Shown: positions 1-7,873 of the stretch, in pieces
Position numbering within the stretch: position 1 is the stretch's first letter
Layout of the letters: each line of letters opens with the position of its first letter
NCBI GenBank assembly: GCA_020351895.1
Contig: CP070672.1
Span: forward strand, 3,554,353-3,571,093
Origin: Thermoplasmata archaeon
GTDB taxonomy: Archaea > Thermoplasmatota > Thermoplasmata > GCA-020350865
Length of the DNA: 16,741 nucleotides
Direction of reading: 5' to 3'
Translations under genes and position numbers: made by a program
The notes under the pieces: generated by a model
Told to the model about the DNA's origin: nothing
Database searches by the model: none
What the model saw: only the letters and a program-made list of their open reading frames with translations

Positions 1-422
1 ATGGAGAGTTTGGTGATTGCACAGTATATATATACAACGAGTCTGACAGCGCTACGAAAGGGTCTCTTGATGGTGATGAGGTACTTTTAAATCCAGGCGG
101 AACCCTTTTAACTGGTGTTGACACCGAAATAGATATTTCTGATATGGATATAGGTGCAGATTATAAAGCCTATATGATAATATCCGTGGTTTTCAACACT
201 GATATAAACGATGTAGGTGAGTTTCATTATATCAATATCACCGCATCTAAAGATTTCAATCTTACTTCAAGTGATGACAGCATAACTGGTAACTTTCCAT
301 TGAGTGGTGGCCCTACTGAGATTATACCCGAATTTGAACTTATAGCCATTCCTATTACAGGAATGATAACTCTCTTCTTCATATCGCGCAAAGTTACAAA
401 CCGAAAAAGACGCAATAAGTAA
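1..422 (+). CDS. 3' part of a secreted protein with PEF-CTERM-like C-terminal sorting signal
   Basis: The reading frame is open from base 3 to the TAA, giving 139 residues, and continues off the left edge; the internal ATG at 144 is not needed as a start. The visible part is Thr/Ser/Asp-rich and beta-strand-like, as in an extracellular domain. The C-terminus has the three-part layout of an archaeosortase-type signal: a PEF motif (in IIPEFELIAIP), a hydrophobic helix of about 18 residues, and a basic tail (KVTNRKRRNK). In known PEF-CTERM proteins this segment is cut and the protein is fixed to the cell surface. No archaeosortase gene is in the window, so processing is inferred. The domain itself is not recognised. 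It lies upstream of two other surface proteins on the same strand but has a separate transcript from the next gene, which has its own promoter. Confidence 0.75.
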   Translation, partial: GEFGDCTVYIYNESDSATKGSLDGDEVLLNPGGTLLTGVDTEIDISDMDIGADYKAYMIISVVFNTDINDVGEFHYINITASKDFNLTSSDDSITGNFPLSGGPTEIIPEFELIAIPITGMITLFFISRKVTNRKRRNK

Positions 423-638
423 AAATTTCCATAAACACTAGAATATATTCAACCAAGTAATTTCGTAATTTCAATCCAAATTTTCTCAAATTTTACTAAG
501 GTAGTGTTTCCATTATTATTAAAAACATATCAAATTGGAAAAGGGAAGGAAATATAAATAATTCATTCGGATTAAAGTATACCTTCCGACTATAAATTAT
601 TGTAAATGATAATCTCCAATGATTTTTGGAAAGAGAGA

Positions 639-646
639 TTTATAAT
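639..646 (+). promoter_or_regulatory. TATA box of the propeller gene
   Basis: TTTATAAT is centred about 28 nt before the ATG at 671. No Shine-Dalgarno-like purine run precedes the ATG, so a leaderless or nearly leaderless mRNA is expected. The rest of 423-670 is AT-rich with no ORF or clear structure. Confidence 0.6.
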
Positions 647-670
647 GTTTTGAATGAGTTAACTTGATGA

Positions 671-3586
671 ATGGTTGTAATGATACTAGACAGGAAAATC
701 AATGGGTTATTTGTTTTGATAGTGACAGGCTTGCTTCTCTTGGGGATGGCCCAGATTAACTATGAGGTGGAAGCAACCTCCTTAAACTGGATTGAAAGGA
801 TAATAAAGGACACTCCCAGCGCGGTTACCTCGGTGGCCATAGGCGATGCTGACAACGATAACCAAAACGAGATCGTAGTAGGCATGTGGAGCCCCACAAA
901 CGAGGTTAGAGTGTACAAAAAGTCGAATGGAATCTGGAATGAAGATGTTATCGTAACAGCCCCTACGTCCATTCTCTCGGTGGCCATTGGTGATTGTGAC
1001 AATGATAACAACAATGAGGTTGTGGTCGGAATGATGAGCACCACCAATGAGCTGAGGGCCTATGAATATGCAGGAGGAGGCTGGATTGAGGATATTATCT
1101 GCGATACCCCCGACAATGTCTACTCTGTTGCCATAGGTGATGCTGACAACGATTACGAAAACGAAGTGGCAATCGGCATGCACAGCTCCGCAGATGAGGT
1201 GAGAGTCTACAAGAAATCGGGTGTATCCTGGTGGGAAGATGTTGTTGTGGACGCCCCAGCCAATGTACGCTCGGTTGCCATTGGTGATGCGGACAATGAT
1301 GATAAGAATGAGATTATAATTGGAATGGATATTACCACAAATGAAGTGAGGGCCTATAAGAATGTCAGTGGCATCTGGAATGAGGATATTATTGGTGATA
1401 CACCAAATAATGTCTATTCAGTTGCCATAGGTGATGCCGACAACGATGATGTCAATGAGATCGTTGTTGGATTACAGAATTCAGCCGAAGAGGTGAGAAT
1501 CTACGAGAAACCAGGTGTAAGCTGGGAAGAAGATGTGGTTGCTGACACGCCAAACAATGTCCGAACTGTTGCCATTGGAGATGCAGACAACGATGGAAAC
1601 AATGAAATTTTAATTGGAATGGAAAGCACAACAAATGAGGTAAGAGCCTATGAAAAGCGAGAAACCAATTGGATGGAAAATACCATTGCAGACACACCTG
1701 CAGATGTGTTCTCAGTAGCCATAGGCAATGCTGACAACGATGATAACAACGAAGTCATTTGTGGGATGTGGGTCACGACAAATGAGGTAAGACTCTACGA
1801 ATACGATCTTGGAGGAATCATGTTCACTACCCATAGTGATGGCGATTATGTCCATGGATCTGTATGTTTTGATGTCATGGTCACATCTGAATCCATAAAC
1901 GAGGTTTGGTTCTACCTAAACGATGAGATTGAACATATAGATTATAGTTGCCCATATCAATTGATCTTGGATACCACATTCCTTGCAGAAGATGTCGTAT
2001 ATACGGTCAAAGCAGAAGGAAAAATAGATAATGGCTCTTCATTAAGCACCTCTGTGAACATAATTGTCAATAATGAGGTGGAGACAGATGACTACATCAC
2101 TGTCAATACAATGGAACCTTTCTATGAGCCAGACCAGGACGTTTCCGTGATCATCGGAATAAAATCTCCTCCAGCATTCGATTCCGTGAATCTTGTTGTT
2201 TATTATGCAGATCCCAGTGGAAATAGGCTCTACTCCAAAAACAAGTCGTTACCGTATGCCGCTAAATACATAGTTGGTTTGCCTTTATACAGCGATGCAG
2301 ATCTTGGTCCGTATACCGCCTCTGTTGCCGCCTATGGTTTTGATGGCAACGCCCTTATATGGAGTGCAACCAATGTAACGACTTTCGAGGTTATAGGAAA
2401 GAGCATTCATGAACAATTGGAAGGGATAAACACCTCCCTTTCGGGAATTGACATCAAACTCAGTGACGTTCAAAATAGGGTAACCGATTTACAATCAGGC
2501 TTGGATGGAATGAATGTATCTGAATTGCTTGAAGCCATATATTATTTGAATCAATCCGTTCCCGCCAAGATCGATGGTTTACAGGATACATTGAATAATA
2601 TTGATCTTAATCAAAGCGCGCTTAGATTTTGGCTCGAAGATGTCATTCCTACAATGGATTCCAATCTAAGGGCTGCTGATACCATAATACAGGCACAATT
2701 ATTGGATCTGAGGGCCACCACAGACAGCTTTCACAACCTAATTCTAGCCGATTTATCAAGTATATATGACTCCCTTAACCTTCTTGAACAGAATCTAAGT
2801 ACACAACATATGGTGATTAATGATGCTATAATTACATTAAACGATACAATTGCCAACGCCCCCGAACTTACAACAGATGAAATATTGAGCAGTATAAATG
2901 ACTCAATATCCCAAATCCAGGAGCTAAACGACACGATGTCCCTTCACGATTCAGATATACGTGATTTATTGAGCTCACTGAATGATTTGGTAGAAAGTGA
3001 GCATGATCTTACGAAAAATGAGCTTCTCGACAACCTTACAATTGTGTTAAACCACCTTGAAGAAGTGGATGGCAACATCACGTCCCATGATTCAGACATA
3101 AAAGGCGATATACAAACAATAACAGACATATTATCAAACCTGGGAGCCCTGAATATTTCAGAGCTGAGCATATTGATTTCAGATCTTGCCGCAGATGTAT
3201 CAGAGCATGATAGTGGCATTCATGGGGATATAACCGCATTAGTAGGATCTATTGAAGATTTTCAAGAGGAAACAAATGAAAAGTTGAGTTCAATCAACAA
3301 TACCCTGTGTGATTTGGCAAAATTGGATGAAATCATAACTGACTTAAATGCAATCGATCAATCATTGGATTCAATGGAGAACGATGCTAAAGGAGCCAAT
3401 GAGGTACAGGGACTGAATTTCTTTATTGTCACCCTGTTTTTGGCCTTAATCCTGATTGTATTAATCGGGGTAATTACAGTTTTAGTATGGAAAAGTAGAA
3501 TGGCAAAAGAAGCACATGATGAAACATCCTTGGAACATAAAATAAGAGATGATGATGATTCCCCGGTGGATATGATCGAGTATTAA
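671..3586 (+). CDS. Membrane-anchored surface protein: seven-bladed integrin-like propeller, Ig-like domains, long stalk
   Basis: Residues 11-30 form a signal peptide or signal anchor. Residues 40-382 are seven 49-residue repeats with the core SVAIGDADND and the DxDxDxxxE pattern of FG-GAP/integrin-alpha calcium loops, hence a predicted seven-bladed beta-propeller. The N-terminal strand around W40 supplies the W-strand that repeat 7 lacks, giving the usual velcro closure. Residues 384-470 and 475-574 look like two Ig-like beta-sandwiches. Residues 575-910 are a helical, Leu/Ile-heptad stalk rich in Asn, Ser and Asp, with HDSDI-type motifs near 759, 806 and 846. Residues 916-939 are a transmembrane helix, followed by a 31-residue charged cytoplasmic tail ending in an acidic run. 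The likely role is adhesion or ligand binding at the end of a stalk; the ligand is unknown. ATG 671 was chosen over the in-frame ATG 680 because it fits the TATA spacing. The stop is TAA. Confidence 0.9.
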   Translation: MVVMILDRKINGLFVLIVTGLLLLGMAQINYEVEATSLNWIERIIKDTPSAVTSVAIGDADNDNQNEIVVGMWSPTNEVRVYKKSNGIWNEDVIVTAPTSILSVAIGDCDNDNNNEVVVGMMSTTNELRAYEYAGGGWIEDIICDTPDNVYSVAIGDADNDYENEVAIGMHSSADEVRVYKKSGVSWWEDVVVDAPANVRSVAIGDADNDDKNEIIIGMDITTNEVRAYKNVSGIWNEDIIGDTPNNVYSVAIGDADNDDVNEIVVGLQNSAEEVRIYEKPGVSWEEDVVADTPNNVRTVAIGDADNDGNNEILIGMESTTNEVRAYEKRETNWMENTIADTPADVFSVAIGNADNDDNNEVICGMWVTTNEVRLYEYDLGGIMFTTHSDGDYVHGSVCFDVMVTSESINEVWFYLNDEIEHIDYSCPYQLILDTTFLAEDVVYTVKAEGKIDNGSSLSTSVNIIVNNEVETDDYITVNTMEPFYEPDQDVSVIIGIKSPPAFDSVNLVVYYADPSGNRLYSKNKSLPYAAKYIVGLPLYSDADLGPYTASVAAYGFDGNALIWSATNVTTFEVIGKSIHEQLEGINTSLSGIDIKLSDVQNRVTDLQSGLDGMNVSELLEAIYYLNQSVPAKIDGLQDTLNNIDLNQSALRFWLEDVIPTMDSNLRAADTIIQAQLLDLRATTDSFHNLILADLSSIYDSLNLLEQNLSTQHMVINDAIITLNDTIANAPELTTDEILSSINDSISQIQELNDTMSLHDSDIRDLLSSLNDLVESEHDLTKNELLDNLTIVLNHLEEVDGNITSHDSDIKGDIQTITDILSNLGALNISELSILISDLAADVSEHDSGIHGDITALVGSIEDFQEETNEKLSSINNTLCDLAKLDEIITDLNAIDQSLDSMENDAKGANEVQGLNFFIVTLFLALILIVLIGVITVLVWKSRMAKEAHDETSLEHKIRDDDDSPVDMIEY
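788..1816 (+). repeat. Seven tandem 147-bp units encoding propeller blades
   Basis: The blade Trp occurs at residues 40, 89, 138, 187, 236, 285 and 334, and the SVAIGD/TVAIGD block at 54, 103, 152, 201, 250, 299 and 348, always exactly 49 residues apart with no indel. Odd and even blades form two subfamilies: blades 3 and 5 share GVSW, and blades 2, 4 and 6 share TTNExRAY. The Ile codon in VAIGD alternates ATA, ATT, ATA, ATT, ATA, ATT, ATA from blade 1 to 7. Confidence 0.92.
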
Positions 3587-3667
3587 GGAAATTCCGAATT
3601 TAGGCCAGTCAAGATATTGTATATAAATTTTTCTCTCTTCTGAATCCCTGCATAAAAATTATACCCG

Positions 3668-3683
3668 TTTATTTATTTTTTTA
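3668..3683 (+). terminator. T-rich terminator after the propeller gene
   Basis: A T-dominated run (TTTATTTATTTTTTTA) lies about 80 nt after the TAA and before the next promoter, as in archaeal intrinsic termination. No stable hairpin precedes it. Confidence 0.4.
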
Positions 3684-3752
3684 CATTTGTCATTGGGAAA
3701 AAAGTCTCTTATTTAATCCCTCTATTAAAATACCCATCCATTCATAGAGAAG

Positions 3753-3760
3753 TTTATATA
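3753..3760 (+). promoter_or_regulatory. TATA box of the Ig-repeat surface protein
   Basis: TTTATATA, centred near 3757, predicts a transcript start near 3781-3784. That is downstream of the first in-frame ATG (3772) and coincides with the ATGs at 3781 and 3784. It also leaves a short leader with a purine-rich GAGGGGAGAGG just before the ATG at 3802. Confidence 0.65.
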
Positions 3761-3771
3761 CCCAAAAATCA

Positions 3772-6700
3772 ATGGCAATAATGATGATTGAGGGGAGAGG
3801 TATGGATGATGGGGCTAGCTTTCGGAATTCCCCCCCTAGTTTCTACAGAAGAACCAAGGTAAATCGAAGGCTGAAAGCAAGAAGGAAAGCGGCGCTGGTA
3901 ACCATTATAGCAATGCTATTAGCAAATATTATCATGGTTATTACTTTAATACCTACTACGACTGAGGCCAGTAAGGGTATAGAACAAAGGGTGGAACCGG
4001 CCATCGTCTTGGGCAGCCAAATACCGGACTTTTATGGAACGTCTGTGGACGATATTTGGGTCTACGCATGGGTAGAAGAGGAGTGGAAGCAGATACCTTT
4101 TCAAATAGATGAAAGAAACGATGTAAATGGTTCATATTTTATTGATGCAGTTGATGATGTATTAGATGATAACGATGAAATCGTTTTTATGCCCTTTGAT
4201 GCAGGAGACTCAGCATCCAATACAAACTGGGCCCCAAATACGGAGTTTTCGAGGTACGAAATTTCAGTATTAGATCCAATAGATTCTTCCATAAAATACG
4301 CCTACATCTACAATTCATCGAGTCTAACGAAGACATTCACAGAGGATTATGTGGATTATGATCCTGCATTCCACATAATAAATGCTGCCCACTATACCAT
4401 TGGATTTGATGAAATCCATTTGGGTATAATGGATGAAATGAGTGTAACTCTTGATGCCGATGGTGATGAGACAGATATGCTGGATAGATCCAAATACAGA
4501 CTTCAAAAGACCATAGATCTATTTATCTACCAATGCTATGAAGAAGACTTTTATTATAACCTTATTGGATATAAGGATGGCCCTGTTAGAGTGATTAGGC
4601 AGGTGACTTCACAGAATATAAATGATACAGAAGAATTCTCTGTAGAAATAGATAATACATTATATGCATACAGATCATATTTAAAGAAAGAACAAACATT
4701 GAACACGAACACCTCCACAGATTGGCTTCGAGTTACATTGGATTTTCTAAGTATCTCCTCCAACAGGACATATTATGACTCTAACTTGAACGAGTTAACA
4801 ATCGATGGTATCCCAGATTCCCCAGGAAGCGTTAATTCTCTGACATGGGCTGAGGTGACCAGTGATAATGGCACAATAATATATATTGAAAACTTTTCAG
4901 AAGCTGGGGGCACCCAATCTCTGTATTATAACGATAATGAAAACAGTGATGACAGTCCCGAATCCGAGGCCGGAGAGTATGGGAATTTCGGCATAATGAT
5001 AAATGAGCCCGAAAACAGCTGGACCGCATATACGTCATACTATTTACTGGGAGCAAACCAACAGAACGTTGGCGCAAAATATACCAATTACACGAACAAA
5101 CCCCTTGAGATAGGAATATTGCCCCAAGATGCAGATCCAACTCCACCCCCTGAAATTATGGACATTGTTGCCATACCAGATATTCAGGAAACAGGGGATT
5201 ATGTCAATGTTTCTGCGGAAATTGAGGACAACCTGAATCAACTTGATGGTGCATGGATTGAGATCTTAGATCCAAACGATGTAACACTTGGTAATTTTTC
5301 TATGTCCCATGATTCCAACACAAACAGGTACTTCCATAATCGCACTTATGGCATTGTTGGGACCTACAAATTCACGATTTTTGCCTCCGATTTTGATGAT
5401 AATTGGAATTCCTCTGAAGGACAGTTTATTATGCAGGACACCACCTTACCGACCATAACCGACTTATCATCATTCCCGGATCCTCAAGAAGCAGATGGTT
5501 TTGTGAACATATCGGTGCAGGTTACAGATGCGGATTTGTATGGTGTTCTGGTTGAAATTAAAGATCAAGCGGCTTCCACCATCGGAAATTTCTCCATGAT
5601 CTATGATTCCAGTTCCCATAGATATTATGATAACAGGGCCTATGGTTCCGTGGGGACCTATACATTCACGGTTTTTGCCTTTGATACCAGCAACAATTGG
5701 AATTCCATGCAAGGACAGTTTATGATTCAGGATACAACCTTTCCCATTATTTCAGAATTGACATCTATCCCGAACCCACAAGAGGCCTATGGTCATGTTA
5801 ACATCTCAGCAACAGTAACGGACGCTGAGGTGCATAGCGTCTGGATCGAGGTAGAGGATCCAAAAGGTATTACTGTGGGTAACTTCTCCATGAATTATGA
5901 TTCTGGAACAAATAAATACTATTATATTGGAGTTTATGGTGTAATAGGGACCTATACATACACCCTCTGGGTAGATGACACGAGCGGAAACTGGAATTCT
6001 TCCTTTGGGCAATTTATCATCCAAGACACAACCTTACCTACCATGGGAGAGGTGACAACTTTCCCTGAGATTCAAGAGGTATTTGGTAATGTGAACATCT
6101 CATTGGATGTGACGGATTTAGGGTTATCCGGTGTATGGATCGAGATAAGGGATCCAGACGGTAGTTTGGTGGGAAACCACTCAATGGTTTTTGATGCTGG
6201 CTCGGGCAAATATTACGATAATAGAGCCTATAACCTCGTTGGAACCTATACATTCAGGATTTGGGCCAACGATACCGAGGGTAATTGGAATTCCTCTCAA
6301 GGTCAATTTGTCATCCAAGATACGACACCTCCATTGGCGGATGCAGGTTCTGATCAAGAGGTGACAGAGGGAACTACTGTGGTTTTCGACGGCAGTGATT
6401 CTACTGATAACGTCGGCATCGTGAGTTACAAATGGACATTCACAGATGGCACGATTCAGACATTGTCTGGGATTACACCATCCTACACGTTCAACAGCGC
6501 AGGTAGCTATGTGGTCACATTGAATGTAAGTGATGCCCATGAGAATTTCAATACAGACACGATGTTGGTGAATGTAAATGAGATAATAATGACAGGCTCG
6601 ATATCAGGGAACATAAGAGATGAGAACAACTATCCAATCATAGGTGCAACAGTCAGTTTGATTGGTGATACAACCTATGAAACCACAACCGATGATAGCG

Positions 6701-7344
6701 GTTATTACATGTTATCAGAAGTTAATGCTGGAGTTTATGATATGGAAGTAACAAAAAATGGCTATGGGACTGAAATTGAGACTGGTGTAGTAGTGATCGC
6801 AGGACAAGATAGACTCAATGAAGACTTCGGGTTAGAGCAAAAAGCTCAAGAGGAGTCAGGCAGTGCATTATGGATCGTCCTGATTGCCATTATTGTTCTG
6901 ATTATAATTCTCGTGATAGTGGTACCGAGATTAAGAAAAGAAATGGAAAAGGAAACTTATAGGGAAAAATTATTTGAGGAACCCACTGAGCCCAGGGTGG
7001 CGGTAGAGAATGCTGAGAAAGAGGATGTAGGGGAAACTCTTTGGAAAGCTGTGGAGCAAACTGCCGCAGTGGATGCTTATGAGAGCACCGATGATACTTT
7101 CGAGGGTATCGAACCCATGGAGGCTGAGGTTGAAGAAGAAGATTTACCCCCTCCAGAATTGGGTGGCCTTGATCCGGAGATTTTAGACATCGAGAAGGAG
7201 TTGGATGAACTGTTAAGGGATGAGTCCAAGCAAGCAGAACCTAAGGATAAGAAGGACCTGAAAGACGAATTTGAAGCACTTTCCGAAGAAATCGATAAGA
7301 TATTAAATGGAACTGACGAGGAAGATATAGAGGGTGAAGATTAG
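3772..7344 (+). CDS. Membrane-anchored multidomain surface protein (Ig-like repeats, PKD, carboxypeptidase-regulatory-like)
   Basis: Numbering is from ATG 3772, the longest frame; promoter spacing favours 3781/3784 or 3802, removing up to 10 residues. A strongly basic n-region (about 26-39) precedes a hydrophobic helix (41-60), a signal peptide or anchor. Residues 75-450 are an unrecognised, mostly beta domain with IPFQIDER near 108-115 and DDNDEIVFM near 132-140. Residues 458-850 are four Ig-like repeats sharing QE, VNIS, GNFSM, GTYxFT, NWNSS and QFxIQD blocks. Residues 851-936 form a PKD domain (ADAGSDQ, FDGSDSTD, YTFNSAGSYVVTLNVSD). Residues 940-1020 resemble a carboxypeptidase-regulatory/CNA-B-like fold (ISGNIRD, TDDSGYYM). 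A transmembrane helix (1033-1052) leads to a very acidic cytoplasmic tail of about 138 residues with two predicted helices. The many NxS/T sites would allow N-glycosylation. A structural or adhesive surface role is inferred; no enzyme motif is seen. It ends in TAG, with an in-frame TAA two codons on. Confidence 0.9.
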   Translation: MAIMMIEGRGMDDGASFRNSPPSFYRRTKVNRRLKARRKAALVTIIAMLLANIIMVITLIPTTTEASKGIEQRVEPAIVLGSQIPDFYGTSVDDIWVYAWVEEEWKQIPFQIDERNDVNGSYFIDAVDDVLDDNDEIVFMPFDAGDSASNTNWAPNTEFSRYEISVLDPIDSSIKYAYIYNSSSLTKTFTEDYVDYDPAFHIINAAHYTIGFDEIHLGIMDEMSVTLDADGDETDMLDRSKYRLQKTIDLFIYQCYEEDFYYNLIGYKDGPVRVIRQVTSQNINDTEEFSVEIDNTLYAYRSYLKKEQTLNTNTSTDWLRVTLDFLSISSNRTYYDSNLNELTIDGIPDSPGSVNSLTWAEVTSDNGTIIYIENFSEAGGTQSLYYNDNENSDDSPESEAGEYGNFGIMINEPENSWTAYTSYYLLGANQQNVGAKYTNYTNKPLEIGILPQDADPTPPPEIMDIVAIPDIQETGDYVNVSAEIEDNLNQLDGAWIEILDPNDVTLGNFSMSHDSNTNRYFHNRTYGIVGTYKFTIFASDFDDNWNSSEGQFIMQDTTLPTITDLSSFPDPQEADGFVNISVQVTDADLYGVLVEIKDQAASTIGNFSMIYDSSSHRYYDNRAYGSVGTYTFTVFAFDTSNNWNSMQGQFMIQDTTFPIISELTSIPNPQEAYGHVNISATVTDAEVHSVWIEVEDPKGITVGNFSMNYDSGTNKYYYIGVYGVIGTYTYTLWVDDTSGNWNSSFGQFIIQDTTLPTMGEVTTFPEIQEVFGNVNISLDVTDLGLSGVWIEIRDPDGSLVGNHSMVFDAGSGKYYDNRAYNLVGTYTFRIWANDTEGNWNSSQGQFVIQDTTPPLADAGSDQEVTEGTTVVFDGSDSTDNVGIVSYKWTFTDGTIQTLSGITPSYTFNSAGSYVVTLNVSDAHENFNTDTMLVNVNEIIMTGSISGNIRDENNYPIIGATVSLIGDTTYETTTDDSGYYMLSEVNAGVYDMEVTKNGYGTEIETGVVVIAGQDRLNEDFGLEQKAQEESGSALWIVLIAIIVLIIILVIVVPRLRKEMEKETYREKLFEEPTEPRVAVENAEKEDVGETLWKAVEQTAAVDAYESTDDTFEGIEPMEAEVEEEDLPPPELGGLDPEILDIEKELDELLRDESKQAEPKDKKDLKDEFEALSEEIDKILNGTDEEDIEGED
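5143..6321 (+). repeat. Four tandem ~294-bp Ig-like units
   Basis: The GTYxF/Y block falls at residues 531, 629, 727 and 825 (within one residue) and the closing IQD/MQD at 556, 654, 752 and 850, exactly 98 residues apart. The conserved QE pair is 100, 98 and 98 apart, so unit 1 carries a two-residue insertion near NLNQLDG. Units differ at many codons, so this is an old or selected array. Confidence 0.88.
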
Positions 7345-7363
7345 GATTAATAAAATCCATTAA

Positions 7364-7396
7364 ATTTTCTTTTTTTAGATTATGATATAAAAAAAA
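7364..7396. terminator. Convergent terminator region
   Basis: The 70-bp gap between the converging Ig-protein and DUF2889 genes carries a T-run on the + strand (TTTTCTTTTTTTAG, about 7364-7377) and an A-run (about 7388-7396) that reads as a T-run on the - strand. One T-tract serves each incoming transcript. Confidence 0.5.
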
Positions 7397-7414
7397 TGGT
7401 TACCAATTCACACC

Positions 7415-7873
7415 TTATTTTTTGAACACGATACAACTATCGTCCAGGTATGATATCACCACCTCATATCGAGCCTCATCTGTAGCCATTATTTCTTTCC
7501 ATCTCTTTCCCTCTGCTAATATGTTCAATATTGTATAGGATGCAGCTCTTGCACCGGTTATAGCAATTTCCAGCATATGGGTGCAACCAGTACTTTTCCC
7601 CAGTATTTCAGCCATTTTTTTTGCCAGGCCTCTTTCCAATCTGAGACCCACCATCTTTTGAATATTGACAAGGGCACCCTTGCACTCGGGGTATGGCACT
7701 TTGATCATATCGGCCCTTACAGATTTAATTTCCCTGGTGTCTATGTCTATTTCCATCTCAAAGAACATACTGTGATGCAGGTCCAAAATAGAGGACTTCA
7801 CCAGCATATTCCCGCTTTCCAACCTTTTTGTTTGGATGTTTATGTTCCTCTCCAAAATCTCCACTGTCTTCAC
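7415..7873 (-). CDS. DUF2889 family protein
   Basis: The 152-residue protein matches the DUF2889 pattern as I know it: an early strand pair ending in MFFEMEIDID, then a segment with YPEC (61-64), the block VGLRLERG (75-82), and the hallmark GCTHMLEI (96-103), followed by a helix. The family's biochemical function is unknown to me. Cys64, Cys97 and His99 could bind a metal or thiol partner, which is speculative. It starts with GTG overlapping the TGA of the upstream dehydrogenase (GTGA), so translation is coupled and the two proteins probably act together. A GGGAGCAGGG purine run just upstream could be the ribosome binding site. The stop is TAA. Confidence 0.8.
   Translation of the reverse strand: MKTVEILERNINIQTKRLESGNMLVKSSILDLHHSMFFEMEIDIDTREIKSVRADMIKVPYPECKGALVNIQKMVGLRLERGLAKKMAEILGKSTGCTHMLEIAITGARAASYTILNILAEGKRWKEIMATDEARYEVVISYLDDSCIVFKK

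Noticed and set aside
782..1183. A 133-codon minus-strand ORF inside the propeller repeats
   Set aside because: It mirrors the tandem 147-bp units; its repeated segments follow the blade period and the plus-strand gene explains the sequence fully.
788..6321. Repeat lengths of 147 and 294 bp in two neighbouring genes, matching each other and nucleosomal DNA length
   Set aside because: The lengths follow from 49-residue blades and 98-residue Ig-like units of unrelated sequence; the match is taken as coincidence.
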